DNA of 64,000 nt from Caballeronia udeis (GCF_001544555.2 NZ_FCOK02000051.1:1-64000), one strand, 5' to 3'; positions 45,975 through 55,264 are shown, counted from the first letter of the stretch. The notes: generated from the letters alone by a model not told the origin. Numbers and translations are program-made.

Positions 45975-46589
45975 TTAATCCTTCAGCGCCACACGAATTC
46001 CCAGCCCGATGAACGTCGCCCCGGCCAGCCGGTCAAGCCACACCCCCACCTTCGGACTCCGCTTCAGATAAGCCCCGATCATTCCGGCGGCGACGCCAAA
46101 AACCGAAAACACCAGCACCGTCTGCAACATGAACACGCCGCCGAGTTCAAACATCTGCAACATGACGCTCTGCGCGCCATTCGGATTGACGAACTGCGGC
46201 AGGAACACGATAAAAAACAGCGTCACTTTCGGATTCAGCAAATTGCCGATCACGCTTTGCCGGAACACCACGGCCAACGGCTGGCTGGGCCGCTCATGCG
46301 CAGTCGACAAACCCTTGCTACGAATCGCCTTGATGCCAATCCAGACCAGATAAGCCGCGCCGGCCAGCTTGACCGCTTCAAAGGCCATTGGGGAAGACTT
46401 GAGCAACGCCGCCACTCCAAGCGCGGCGAGCGTCGTGTGAAACGAAATGCCAGCGGCAAATCCGAGCGCCGCCACCAGCCCGGCCGCACGCCCCTGAGAA
46501 ATACCCCGTGCAAGCACCTGGAGATTGTCCGGACCGGGCGCCGCGGTGATAGCAATGGAAGCCGCGAGAAACAAAAGAAAATTAGGCAT
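45975..46589 (-). CDS. LysE/RhtB-family amino acid exporter
   Basis: Inner membrane exporter of 204 residues with six predicted helices. The family signature is ASIAITAAPGPDNLQVLARGISQGRAAGLVAALG at the N terminus, with the loop GNLLNPKVTLFFIVFLPQFV. I chose the ATG at 46589 (MPNFLLFLAAS); the upstream frame is not conserved. It follows apt by 20 bp and is probably cotranscribed with it. The exported amino acid is unknown. Confidence 0.92.
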   Translation of the reverse strand: MPNFLLFLAASIAITAAPGPDNLQVLARGISQGRAAGLVAALGFAAGISFHTTLAALGVAALLKSSPMAFEAVKLAGAAYLVWIGIKAIRSKGLSTAHERPSQPLAVVFRQSVIGNLLNPKVTLFFIVFLPQFVNPNGAQSVMLQMFELGGVFMLQTVLVFSVFGVAAGMIGAYLKRSPKVGVWLDRLAGATFIGLGIRVALKD

Positions 46590-46609
46590 GGGCAGATGAT
46601 TCGGAGAAT

Positions 46610-47176
46610 TTAGTGGCCGCTGAACTCGCAAACCGTATAAAGCGGCAAACCCGCTTCGCGCAGAAGTTTCGAGCCGCCGAGCTCCGGCAAATCGATAATC
46701 GCCGCCCCCTCGACTACCACCGCGCCGAGCCGTTCGAGCAACATCTTGCCGGCCATCATCGTACCGCCGGTCGCAATCAGGTCGTCAACGAGCACCACCC
46801 GCTCGCCCGGCTTGCAGGCGTCCTCGTGAATTTCGACGGTTGCGCTGCCGTATTCAAGTTCATAGGACTGCGAGAACGTCCTGAACGGCAACTTGCCCTT
46901 CTTGCGGATAGGCACGAAACCCAGGCTCAATTCGTAAGCCAGGATCGGCCCGATGATAAAACCACGCGCATCAAGCCCGGCAATCGTATCGATCCGCGCA
47001 TCTATATAGCGCTGCACCAGCAGATCAATCAGCGTACGCAGCGCACGCCGATCCTGCAAAACCGGCGTGATATCGCGGAACTGCACACCGGGCTGCGGCC
47101 AGTCCGGCACAGTGCGAATCCGCTCCCGGATAAAACTGGCAGGATTGGGCACCGAGTGCACTGGGAACTCAGACAT
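46610..47176 (-). CDS. apt: Adenine phosphoribosyltransferase
   Basis: Purine salvage enzyme making AMP from adenine and PRPP, 188 residues. The PRPP-binding motif is VVLVDDLIATGGT near 127-139. AGLDARGFIIGPILAYELSLGFVPIRKKGKLP is the adenine/phosphate-binding region, and the N-terminal IRTVPDWPQPGVQFRDITPVL is typical of Apt. It follows the Kef-type antiporter by 22 bp on the same strand and precedes the LysE gene. Confidence 0.96.
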   Translation of the reverse strand: MSEFPVHSVPNPASFIRERIRTVPDWPQPGVQFRDITPVLQDRRALRTLIDLLVQRYIDARIDTIAGLDARGFIIGPILAYELSLGFVPIRKKGKLPFRTFSQSYELEYGSATVEIHEDACKPGERVVLVDDLIATGGTMMAGKMLLERLGAVVVEGAAIIDLPELGGSKLLREAGLPLYTVCEFSGH

Positions 47177-47198
47177 GATTGATGTCTCCTGGAAAACG

Positions 47199-49199
47199 TC
47201 AGGCTACCGCGCCCGCACGGCGATTGCGCGACAGCCGCTCTTCCGCCTGCTGCAACGCTTCGGGCAAACCGCGCAGCACCACGATGTCGCTCGCACGCAG
47301 CTTGGTGTCGGGATCGGGCTCCACGCCACGAATTCCATGCCGGCGGATTGCGGTCACTTCCACGCCGTCGCCCACCAGCCCAAGCTCGTCGAGCGTACGG
47401 CCGACTGCGTCGGCGTTTTCATCGACGGGAACTGATTGTAGCCGGACCTGCTCGCGCCGCTCGTCGTCGTCCTCATCCGCGCCATGAAAATACCCCCGAA
47501 GCATGCTGTAACGCTCGTCGCGCATTTCCTCCACGCGCCGGACCACACGCCGCATCGGCACGCCCATCAGCACCAGCGTATGCGACGCCAGCATCAAACT
47601 GCCCTCCACGATCTCCGGAATCACTTCCGTCGCGCCGGATGCAATCAGCTTTTCCAGATCGGCGTCGTCGACAGTACGCACGATAGTGGGCAACGTGGGT
47701 TCGAGTTCGTGGATGCTGTGCAGCACGCGCAACGCGGAAGGCGTGTTCGCGAAGGTGATCGCAATGGTGGCCGCGCGATGTATGCCGGCCGCAACCAGCG
47801 CCTCGCGCCGCCCGGCATCGCCGTACACCACGCTTTCGCCCGCCGCCGCCGCCGCTGAAACCCGATCCGGGTCCAGGTCGAGCGCGACGTACGACAACCC
47901 TTCATGCTCGAGCATCCGCGCCAGGTTCTGCCCTGCACGGCCGTAGCCGCAAATGATCACGTGGCCGCTCTGCTTGATGCTTTGCGTCGCAATACGGGTC
48001 ATCTGCAACGACTGCCGCAACCATTCCGTGGATGACAGCCGCAGCACGATCCGGTCGGCGTTCTGGATGATGAACGGCGCGGCCAGCATGGAAAGCAGCA
48101 TGGACGAAAGGATGGCTTGCAACAGCACCGGCTCGACCAGGTGCTTGTCGAGAATCAGGTTCAGCAGCACGAAACCGAATTCACCTGCCTGGGCAAGGTT
48201 GAGGCCGGTGCGCATCGCCACGCCCGGCGGCGAACCGAACAGCCGCGCGAGGCCGGTGATCATCACGGCTTTCAGCAGGATCGGCAGGAAGAAAAACGAC
48301 GCCACGAGAAACGGATGTTCCCAGAGCACATGCGGATTGAGCAGCATGCCCGTGGTCACGAAAAACAGGCCGAGCAGTACATCGCGGAACGGCTTGATGT
48401 CCTCTTCCACCTGATGCCGGTAAGGCGTTTCCGCGATCAGCATGCCCGCGATAAATGCGCCGAGCGCGAGCGAAAGGCCGAATTTATCGGTGATGAACGC
48501 CGCGCCGAGGGTGACCAGCAGCAGGTTCAGCATGAACAGTTCTTGCGAGCGCCGGCGCGCGACAATGTTGAACCAGCGCGTCATGAACTTCTGGCCGATG
48601 AACAGCAGCACCGTCAACGCCACCACGATCTTGACCGCTGCGAGCACAAGCCAGAACGCCAGCTCCTTCGAATTGCCGTTGCCGAACGCGGCGATGATGA
48701 TCAGCAGCGGCACCACCGCCAGGTCCTGGAACAGCAGCACGCCGAAGATATTCCGGCCATGCTCGGACTCCAGTTCGAGCCGCTCAGCCAGCATTTTTGA
48801 AACGATGGCGGTAGAAGACATCGACAACGCGCCGCCCAGCGCGATGCTCGCTTCCCACGACATGTCTGTCCAGAAGTTCGCGATCCACCCGAACAGCAGC
48901 GCGATCGCAATCGTCCCGGCCACCTGGCTGGCGCCGAGGCCGAACACAATCCGTCGCATCGAGCGCAATTTCGATAACGAAAACTCCAGCCCGATCGAAA
49001 ACATCAGGAACACAACGCCGAATTCGGCCAGATGCTGCGCGCGGTCGCTATCCGGCGCGATGCCCGCAGCGTGCGGTCCGACGATGATCCCTACCGCCAG
49101 GTAGCCCAACATGGGCGGCAGGTTGAAAAAGCGGAATACGACGACCCCTGCCACTGAACACAGCAGCAACAGCAACGTCATTTCAAGCGGGGAAGTCAT
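47199..49199 (-). CDS. Kef-type K+/H+ antiporter (CPA2 family)
   Basis: Monovalent cation:proton antiporter of 666 residues from the ATG at 49199 (MTSPLEMTLLLLLC). The CPA2 membrane domain spans about 1-390 with 12 or so helices and MLGYLAVGIIVGPHAAG near the start. A RCK/TrkA-N nucleotide-binding domain follows (about 415-535; HVIICGYGRAGQNLARML), then TrkA-C (about 560-650). This is the KefB/KefC plan; glutathione gating cannot be confirmed. No KefF/KefG ancillary gene is adjacent. It is divergent from kdsD. Confidence 0.92.
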   Translation of the reverse strand: MTSPLEMTLLLLLCSVAGVVVFRFFNLPPMLGYLAVGIIVGPHAAGIAPDSDRAQHLAEFGVVFLMFSIGLEFSLSKLRSMRRIVFGLGASQVAGTIAIALLFGWIANFWTDMSWEASIALGGALSMSSTAIVSKMLAERLELESEHGRNIFGVLLFQDLAVVPLLIIIAAFGNGNSKELAFWLVLAAVKIVVALTVLLFIGQKFMTRWFNIVARRRSQELFMLNLLLVTLGAAFITDKFGLSLALGAFIAGMLIAETPYRHQVEEDIKPFRDVLLGLFFVTTGMLLNPHVLWEHPFLVASFFFLPILLKAVMITGLARLFGSPPGVAMRTGLNLAQAGEFGFVLLNLILDKHLVEPVLLQAILSSMLLSMLAAPFIIQNADRIVLRLSSTEWLRQSLQMTRIATQSIKQSGHVIICGYGRAGQNLARMLEHEGLSYVALDLDPDRVSAAAAAGESVVYGDAGRREALVAAGIHRAATIAITFANTPSALRVLHSIHELEPTLPTIVRTVDDADLEKLIASGATEVIPEIVEGSLMLASHTLVLMGVPMRRVVRRVEEMRDERYSMLRGYFHGADEDDDERREQVRLQSVPVDENADAVGRTLDELGLVGDGVEVTAIRRHGIRGVEPDPDTKLRASDIVVLRGLPEALQQAEERLSRNRRAGAVA

Positions 49200-49364
49200 C
49201 CGTCTAGCGTCCTCGTTTGTCGGCGGATGGCGGCTCGACGAGCGCATCCGGATCTTGTGTTTTTTAACGCGTGCAGGCGATGCACGCAACAAAACACACG
49301 GCCTTTCGGGGGCGGATGAGCGGCTGAAAGCCGCCCCGTGTCCGGCGCGGCGCAAAGATGCCTT

Positions 49365-49373
49365 TGTTATACT
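49365..49373 (+). promoter_or_regulatory. Extended -10 promoter of kdsD, implying a leaderless transcript
   Basis: TGTTATACT is an extended -10 (TGn followed by TATACT at 49368-49373). The kdsD ATG begins at 49380, exactly where transcription should start. There is no Shine-Dalgarno and no clear -35. A GC-rich inverted repeat (GGGGCGG 49310-49316, CCGCCCC 49332-49338) stands just upstream. Confidence 0.6.
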
Positions 49374-49379
49374 TCGCGC

Positions 49380-50363
49380 ATGATAGCGAAAATCAATGGC
49401 GACCGGGCACTCGCGCTGGCTCGCACCGTGCTCGAAATTGAAGCCGACGCTGTGCGCGGCCTGTCCGCGCAACTCGACGACAACTTCACCGGCGCCGTCG
49501 AATTCCTGCTCGGATGCAAGGGCCGCGTGGTGGTATCGGGTATTGGCAAATCCGGGCATATCGCCCGCAAATTCGCGGCTACGCTCGCGAGCACCGGCAC
49601 GCCCGGCTTCTTCGTTCACCCGGCCGAAGCGAGCCACGGCGACCTCGGCATGGTGACCGCGGACGATGTGTTCATTGCCCTGTCGAACTCGGGCGAAACC
49701 TCGGAACTCATTGCCATTCTGCCCATCATCAAGCGGCTCGGGGCAAAATTGATCGCCATCACCGGACGGCCTGAATCAAGCCTCGCGAAACTGGCCGACG
49801 TGCACCTGAATGCGCACGTCGACAAAGAAGCCTGCCCGATGAATCTCTCGCCAACAGCCAGTACAACTGCCGTGCTCGCATTGAGCGACGCGCTCGCGGT
49901 CGCCGTGCTCGATGCCCGCGGTTTCGGCCCCGACGACTTCGCGCGCTCGCATCCGGGCGGCGCGCTCGGGCGGCGCCTGCTCACTTACGTGCGCGACGTG
50001 ATGCGCGTAGGGCCGGAAATACCGGAAGTGCCGCTTGACGCCACCGTCTCCGACGCCCTCTTCCAGATCACCGCCAAGCGCATGGGCATGACGGCCGTGG
50101 TCAACGAAAAGCGTCATGTGGAAGGCATCTTCACCGACGGCGACCTGCGCCGGATCCTTCAGCGCGACGGCGATTTCCGCGCGCTGCCGCTGATCGACGT
50201 CATGACGCGTAATCCGCGTACGATCGGTCCGGACCATCTCGCGGTGGAAGCAGTGGAACTGATGGAGCGTTATCGCATCAACCAGATGCTGGTCGTCGAT
50301 GAAAACGCGATCCTGATCGGCGCCCTGAACATGCACGACCTCTTTTCCAAGAAGGTAATCTGA
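49380..50363 (+). CDS. kdsD: D-arabinose 5-phosphate isomerase
   Basis: Converts ribulose 5-phosphate to arabinose 5-phosphate, the first step to Kdo for lipopolysaccharide. The 327 residues contain a SIS isomerase domain (about 35-180; VVVSGIGKSGHIARKFAATLASTGTPGFFVHPAEASHGDLG) and two CBS domains (about 205-325). The first gene of the kdsD-kdsC-lptC-lptA-lptB operon. The ATG at 49380 lacks a Shine-Dalgarno and probably begins the mRNA. Confidence 0.97.
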   Translation: MIAKINGDRALALARTVLEIEADAVRGLSAQLDDNFTGAVEFLLGCKGRVVVSGIGKSGHIARKFAATLASTGTPGFFVHPAEASHGDLGMVTADDVFIALSNSGETSELIAILPIIKRLGAKLIAITGRPESSLAKLADVHLNAHVDKEACPMNLSPTASTTAVLALSDALAVAVLDARGFGPDDFARSHPGGALGRRLLTYVRDVMRVGPEIPEVPLDATVSDALFQITAKRMGMTAVVNEKRHVEGIFTDGDLRRILQRDGDFRALPLIDVMTRNPRTIGPDHLAVEAVELMERYRINQMLVVDENAILIGALNMHDLFSKKVI

Positions 50364-50911
50364 TGTCGAACAAGCCTGTCACGCCGGACGGCGCAAACGA
50401 CCGCGCGAGCCGCGTCAAGCTGATGATTTTCGACATCGACGGCGTGTTCACCGACGGCAGCCTGTTTTTCACCGCCGACGGCGACGCCATGAAGTCCTTC
50501 AATTCACTCGACGGCCACGGCGTGAAGATGCTGCAAGCGGCGGGCGTGCAGACGGCGATCATCACCGGGCGCAACTCCGGCATTGTCGCGGCACGGGCAC
50601 GTGAGTTGGGCATTACGCACCTGCACCAGGGCGTCGCCGACAAAACCGTCGCGCTGGCCCAGTTGCTGCAAACCACGGGTATCGCGGCAACCGAATGCGG
50701 TTACATGGGCGACGACTGGCCCGATCTCGCCGTGATGCGGCTGTGCGGTTTCGCGGCGGCGCCCGCCAACGCGCATGAGGAAGTGCTGAACCGCGTGCAT
50801 TTCGCTACCGCCAAACGCGGCGGTGAAGGCGCGGTGCGCGAGGTGTGCGACGTCATCCTGCGCGCCCAGAATCGCTACGACGGCCTGCTTGCCGCGGCTA
50901 TCGGAGCCTGA
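50363..50911 (+). CDS. kdsC: 3-deoxy-D-manno-octulosonate 8-phosphate phosphatase
   Basis: HAD-superfamily phosphatase releasing Kdo from Kdo-8-phosphate, 182 residues. The catalytic DxD is in MIFDIDGVFTDGSLFF near 21-36, with TGRNSGIV (motif II) and GYMGDDWPDLAVM (motif IV). It has no cap domain, as normal for the tetrameric KdsC. Its ATG shares one base with the kdsD stop (TGATG), indicating coupled translation. Confidence 0.97.
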   Translation: MSNKPVTPDGANDRASRVKLMIFDIDGVFTDGSLFFTADGDAMKSFNSLDGHGVKMLQAAGVQTAIITGRNSGIVAARARELGITHLHQGVADKTVALAQLLQTTGIAATECGYMGDDWPDLAVMRLCGFAAAPANAHEEVLNRVHFATAKRGGEGAVREVCDVILRAQNRYDGLLAAAIGA

Positions 50912-50916
50912 ATCCC

Positions 50917-51516
50917 ATGCAACGACCTACCAAATTGACCTCAGCGCTGCCCGTGGTCGCGGTGGCCATGCTCGCGGGCGTCACCTACTGGATGCTGCAG
51001 GCTACACTGCCCAAGCCCCAGGAACCGGAGCGCCCGAAGGAACACACACCCGACTACTTCGCGACCAACTTCTCGGTCTCGGAACTCGACACCACGGGCA
51101 CGACGCAATATCGCCTGACCGCGATTTCGATGGTGCATTACGAGGACGATGAAGTCAGCGACCTCACGAAACCCGCCATGCGCATGTTCCAGCCGCTGCG
51201 GCCGACCGTGACGGCCACGTCCGAGCGCGGTACCGTGAACGGCGACGTCTCGATTGTCGACCTGTACGAGAATGCCCACATTTTGCGCGTGGCCGGCTAC
51301 GGCGACCCGCAGATGACCGCCGATTCGGAGCACTTTCGCATCCTTGTGAACGACGATGTCATCGAAACAGAAAAGCCGGTTAAACTTCAGCGCGGTCCGT
51401 CCGTGATGACGGGCAACGGCATGAATTACAACAACGCGACCCGGGTAATGAAGCTTTTTGGGCAGGTGCGCGGCCAGATAGCCGCCTCCGACACCCTCGG
51501 CACCTCATCCAAATAA
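50917..51516 (+). CDS. lptC: LPS export protein LptC
   Basis: Bitopic inner membrane protein that passes LPS from LptBFG to LptA. The 199 residues have one N-terminal membrane helix (LPVVAVAMLAGVTYWMLQA, about 11-29) and a periplasmic beta-jellyroll (about 48-190; YRLTAISMVHYEDDEVSDL, GDVSIVDLYENAHILRV). It begins 5 bp after kdsC. Sequence conservation is low in this family, so operon position strengthens the call. Confidence 0.93.
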   Translation: MQRPTKLTSALPVVAVAMLAGVTYWMLQATLPKPQEPERPKEHTPDYFATNFSVSELDTTGTTQYRLTAISMVHYEDDEVSDLTKPAMRMFQPLRPTVTATSERGTVNGDVSIVDLYENAHILRVAGYGDPQMTADSEHFRILVNDDVIETEKPVKLQRGPSVMTGNGMNYNNATRVMKLFGQVRGQIAASDTLGTSSK

Positions 51517-51564
51517 CCCCGGCAGTTCCGACGAATTGCGCTTAATCCATTCAAGTGTGACTGC

Positions 51565-52263
51565 ATGAACAAACCGTTTCTCCGACCCGAATCCGGCCGT
51601 CTGTGCGCAGCACGCGCTGCGTTTTCGCGCCGCGCCGCACGTGTCGTGCAATTCGGGATTGCGGCAGCATGCGTGGCGTTGCCCCTGGCAGCGTTTGCGC
51701 CAGCCGCACACGCCGAACGAGCCGACAACGACAAGCCGCTGAATATTGAAGCGGACAACATGACCTATGACGACCTGAAGCAGGTCAACATCTTCACGGG
51801 CCACGTGGTAGCGACCAAAGGCACGATCATCATCAAGGCCGACCGTGTCGAGGTAACGCAGGATCCGCAGGGGTATCAGTACGCGACCGGCACGTCCGAT
51901 GGCGGCAACCTCTCGTATTTCCGCCAGAAACGCGACGGCCTCGACGAATATATCGAAGGCAATGCGGTGCGGATCGACTACGACGGCAAGCAGGATCTCA
52001 CCACGCTGACCACGCGTGCCGTTGTGCGCCGCCTCGTGGGCCTCACCACGATCCAGGACGAAGTGCACGGCAGCGTGATTACCTACGACGGCCAGAAAGA
52101 CTTCTATACAGCGAAAGCCGGACCTGACGTCGCCGGTCCGGGCAACCCGACCGGCCGCGTGCGGGCCATGCTCGCCCCGCGCAACGGCGGCGCCGCGCCG
52201 CTGACCGGCGCACCAGCCACCCTGACGCCGTCCACCAAGATGCAAGGAACGCAGCAGCCGTGA
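51565..52263 (+). CDS. lptA: LPS transport periplasmic protein LptA
   Basis: Periplasmic bridge protein for LPS transport, 232 residues. A rather long signal peptide ends near AAHA-ERADND (about residue 50). The OstA-type jellyroll follows (KPLNIEADNMTYDDLKQVNIFTGHVVATKGT; ADRVEVTQD). The last 40 residues are an Ala/Pro/Thr-rich extension beyond the E. coli length, likely disordered. The stop codon overlaps the lptB start by 4 bp. Confidence 0.95.
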   Translation: MNKPFLRPESGRLCAARAAFSRRAARVVQFGIAAACVALPLAAFAPAAHAERADNDKPLNIEADNMTYDDLKQVNIFTGHVVATKGTIIIKADRVEVTQDPQGYQYATGTSDGGNLSYFRQKRDGLDEYIEGNAVRIDYDGKQDLTTLTTRAVVRRLVGLTTIQDEVHGSVITYDGQKDFYTAKAGPDVAGPGNPTGRVRAMLAPRNGGAAPLTGAPATLTPSTKMQGTQQP

Positions 52264-53042
52264 ATTCGCCCGCCATGCCTCATCGTAAGCCGGCCGGTAC
52301 GAGTAGTTCGCTCACCGTCCGCAACCTGAAGAAACGCTACGGCTCGCGCACGGTCGTGAAGGACGTCTCGCTCGACGTGAAAAGCGGCGAAGTGGTCGGG
52401 CTGCTCGGGCCGAACGGCGCGGGCAAGACCACGTCGTTCTATATGATCGTCGGGCTGGTGCCGCTGGACGCGGGTGAAATTCTGCTCGACGGCACGTCCA
52501 TCAGCCTGCTGCCCATTCACAAGCGCGCGCGCCTTGGGCTCTCGTATCTGCCGCAGGAAGCGTCGGTGTTCCGCAAGCTGAGCGTGGAGCAGAACATTCG
52601 CGCAGTGCTTGAACTGCAAATGGACGAGAGCGACAAGCCGCTCTCCAAACAGGCCATTACGGACCGCGCGGAAGCGTTGCTTGACGAACTTCAGATCGCG
52701 CATCTACGTGAAAACCCGGCGTTGTCGCTCTCGGGCGGCGAACGGCGGCGAGTGGAAATTGCCCGTGCGCTAGCGACCAATCCTGCGTTTATCCTGCTGG
52801 ACGAACCGTTCGCCGGCGTCGACCCGATCGCCGTGCTCGAAATTCAGAAGATCGTGAAGTTCCTGAAGCAGCGCAACATTGGGGTGCTGATCACGGACCA
52901 CAACGTGCGCGAGACGCTCGGCATCTGCGACCATGCTTACATCATCAGCGACGGCAGCGTGCTCGCAGCAGGCGCGCCAAGCGATATCATCGAAAATGAG
53001 AGCGTGCGGCGCGTTTATCTCGGCGAACATTTCCGCATGTGA
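52260..53042 (+). CDS. lptB: LPS export ABC transporter ATP-binding protein LptB
   Basis: Cytoplasmic ATPase powering LPS extraction with LptFG. It has 260 residues with Walker A GPNGAGKTT, Q-loop YLPQEASVF, signature LSGGERRRVEIARAL, Walker B FILLDEPFAGVDP and switch His in LITDHNVRETL. The start is a GTG at 52260, overlapping the lptA stop (GTGA). An internal ATG at 52275 would remove five residues and cannot be excluded. lptF/lptG are not in the window. Confidence 0.97.
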   Translation: MNSPAMPHRKPAGTSSSLTVRNLKKRYGSRTVVKDVSLDVKSGEVVGLLGPNGAGKTTSFYMIVGLVPLDAGEILLDGTSISLLPIHKRARLGLSYLPQEASVFRKLSVEQNIRAVLELQMDESDKPLSKQAITDRAEALLDELQIAHLRENPALSLSGGERRRVEIARALATNPAFILLDEPFAGVDPIAVLEIQKIVKFLKQRNIGVLITDHNVRETLGICDHAYIISDGSVLAAGAPSDIIENESVRRVYLGEHFRM

Positions 53043-53114
53043 ACGCGGGGACGCAGCGTCCTGCGCCCTTGCAAAACCGTTGTGGGCGGCGTCCCACGCC
53101 GCCAGCAAATCTTA

Positions 53115-53146
53115 CGTGCCGCCCGCGAGGCGGCACGCTTGTTTTT
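53115..53146 (+). terminator. Intrinsic terminator of the kds-lpt operon
   Basis: CGTGCCGCC-CGCGA-GGCGGCACG (9-bp perfect stem) followed by CTTGTTTTT. A second GC-rich hairpin, GGCGGCG-TCCCA-CGCCGCC (53085-53103), stands just before it. It implies that rpoN has its own promoter in the remaining 60 bp or is reached by read-through. Confidence 0.8.
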
Positions 53147-53207
53147 GGTCGATCCCCGCGAGGTGTCGCGCCCGTGGCAAACTCTCTACAATGATTAAAA
53201 CCTTGCC

Positions 53208-54731
53208 ATGAAAGCCAGCCTCCAACTTCGCCTGTCGCAGCATCTTGCGCTGACCCCACAACTGCAGCAGTCCATCCGGCTGCTGCAGTTGTCGACGCTT
53301 GAACTGCAGCAGGAAGTCGCAATGGCTGTTGCGCAAAACCCGTTGCTCGAGAACGAGGACGACTGGACCACCAGCCCGCTGCGCGTGGCGGCGGACGGCT
53401 CGCTGATCACGTCGGGGGCGTCGGTGAACGCGCCCGACCCCATGATGAGCAACGGCACGTCGTCGAGCAGCAGCACGACGACGACCGACCGCTCGGAAAA
53501 CGGCGAGCCCCAGGGCGTAGACGAATACAACGGCATGAGCTCGTCGGATAACGGGCCGGATTCGAGTTCGTGGAATCTGGAAGATTACGGCCGCTCGAAT
53601 AGCGGTTCCGACGACGACGACCTGCCGCCGCTGCAAATCCACGAGTCCACTACCACGCTGCGCGATCACCTGACGTCGCAACTGCGCATGACGAAGGCAA
53701 ATCAGCGCGATCGTGCGCTGATCACGTTCCTGATCGAATCGCTCGATGAAGACGGCTACCTCACGTCGTCGCTCGAGGAAGTGAAGGGGGATCTGCCGGA
53801 TGAACTGGAAGTCGATGTCGACGAACTGAGCGCGGCGCTGGCATTGCTGCAGAGTTTCGATCCGCCGGGAGTGGGCGGACGTTCCGCATCGGAATGTCTC
53901 AAGCTCCAGTTATTGCGGCTTGAGCCATCGCCCGTCCGCACGCTGGCGCTCGATATTGTGATGCACCATCTGGAACTGCTTGCGGCGCGCGATTTCACGC
54001 GTTTGCGAAAGCAGCTCAAAGCCTCGGACGACGCATTGCGCGACGCCCATTTGCTGATCCGTTCACTGGAACCGTTTCCCGGCGCTGCGTTTGGCAAGAG
54101 CGAAGCGGATTACGTTGTTCCCGACATCCTGGTGCGCAAGATGGCGAGCGGCTGGACCGCAGAATTGAATCCGGAAATCGTGCCGCGGCTTCGCATCAAT
54201 CACCTCTACGCGAATATTTTGCGCAACAATCGCGGCGATCCGGGGAGTGGTTCGTTGCGTCAGCAGCTTCAGGAAGCGCGCTGGCTGATCAAGAATATTC
54301 AACAAAGATTCGAGACGATTCTCCGCGTTGCACAAGCCATTGTGGAGCGTCAGAAGAACTTTTTTGCGCACGGCGAAATTGCAATGCGGCCCTTGGTTTT
54401 GAGGGAGATTGCTGATACGCTGGGTTTACACGAATCCACTGTCTCACGTGTGACAACCGGTAAGTACATGCTGACCCCATTCGGGACGCTGGAATTTAAG
54501 TACTTCTTCGGATCACACGTTTCAACCGACACGGGTGGCGCGGCATCGTCAACGGCGATCCGGGCACTCATCAAGCAACTGATAGGAGCTGAAGACTCGA
54601 AATCTCCTCTTTCAGACAGCCGCATCGCAGAGTTGCTGGCAGAACAGGGATTCGTGGTGGCGCGCCGCACGGTGGCCAAATATCGCGAAGCCCTGAAGAT
54701 CCCGGCAGTGAACTTGCGAAAGTCTCTGTAG
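53208..54731 (+). CDS. rpoN: RNA polymerase sigma-54 factor
   Basis: Alternative sigma factor for -24/-12 promoters that need enhancer-binding ATPases. The 507 residues have the glutamine-rich region I (LQLRLSQHLALTPQLQQSIRLLQL, 4-27). A long acidic/Ser-rich region II follows (about 60-140), then the core-binding domain. The HTH is LREIADTLGLHESTVSRVT and the RpoN box ARRTVAKYREAL is near the end. Region II is longer and more serine-rich than in enteric RpoN. The hpf-ptsN neighbourhood downstream is the common one. Confidence 0.97.
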   Translation: MKASLQLRLSQHLALTPQLQQSIRLLQLSTLELQQEVAMAVAQNPLLENEDDWTTSPLRVAADGSLITSGASVNAPDPMMSNGTSSSSSTTTTDRSENGEPQGVDEYNGMSSSDNGPDSSSWNLEDYGRSNSGSDDDDLPPLQIHESTTTLRDHLTSQLRMTKANQRDRALITFLIESLDEDGYLTSSLEEVKGDLPDELEVDVDELSAALALLQSFDPPGVGGRSASECLKLQLLRLEPSPVRTLALDIVMHHLELLAARDFTRLRKQLKASDDALRDAHLLIRSLEPFPGAAFGKSEADYVVPDILVRKMASGWTAELNPEIVPRLRINHLYANILRNNRGDPGSGSLRQQLQEARWLIKNIQQRFETILRVAQAIVERQKNFFAHGEIAMRPLVLREIADTLGLHESTVSRVTTGKYMLTPFGTLEFKYFFGSHVSTDTGGAASSTAIRALIKQLIGAEDSKSPLSDSRIAELLAEQGFVVARRTVAKYREALKIPAVNLRKSL

Positions 54732-54753
54732 CCCGCTGCATGTCGCGGCGGGC
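54731..54753 (+). terminator. Weak hairpin directly after rpoN
   Basis: GCCCGC (54731-54736) and GCGGGC (54748-54753) form a stem that begins at the last base of the rpoN stop codon, followed by only CTTT. It may attenuate rather than fully stop read-through into hpf. The remaining 150 bp before hpf show no gene. Confidence 0.4.
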
Positions 54754-54904
54754 CTTTACCGGCCGCGTCGCGAAAGCGCGAGCGAGCCGGCCGATGCGAT
54801 CCCGATCCGTACTGCCGTTGAACAGAATGGCCACGTATGGGCAAGCAGCGACCGGTTTGAGCAGCGTGATAGCGTCCAGGCGGCCATCAGCTTGGAGAGC
54901 AACT

Positions 54905-55264
54905 ATGAATCTGCAGATCAGTGGACACCATCTCGAATTGACGCCTGCGTTGCGAGAATATGTGATCACCAAACTGGATAGAGTGCTACGGCACTTCGAT
55001 CAGGTGATCGACGGCAGTGTGGTCCTCTCGGTCGACAATCATAGGGAAAAGGACAAGCGCCAAAAGGTCGAAATCAACCTGCATCTGAAGGGCAAGGACA
55101 TTTTCATCGAGAGTTGTGACGTTGATATGTACGCGGCCATCGACCTGATGGTCGACAAGCTGGACCGGCAAGTGCTCCGCCACAAGGACAAGATCCAGGG
55201 CCATGCACACGCCACAATGAAGTACGGACACGAACCGCAGGAGAGCGAAGTTCCGGCGCCGTGA
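54905..55264 (+). CDS. hpf: Ribosome hibernation promoting factor (short HPF/YfiA family)
   Basis: Binds the 30S decoding region in stationary phase and inactivates ribosomes. The 119 residues from the ATG at 54905 (GGAGA 5' of it) form the beta-alpha-beta-beta-beta-alpha domain (MNLQISGHHLELTPALREYV; KVEINLHLKGKDIFIESCDVDMYAAIDLMVDKLDRQ). There is only a short tail, so it is the short type and lacks the long-HPF dimerisation domain. It is followed by a strong terminator. Confidence 0.95.
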   Translation: MNLQISGHHLELTPALREYVITKLDRVLRHFDQVIDGSVVLSVDNHREKDKRQKVEINLHLKGKDIFIESCDVDMYAAIDLMVDKLDRQVLRHKDKIQGHAHATMKYGHEPQESEVPAP

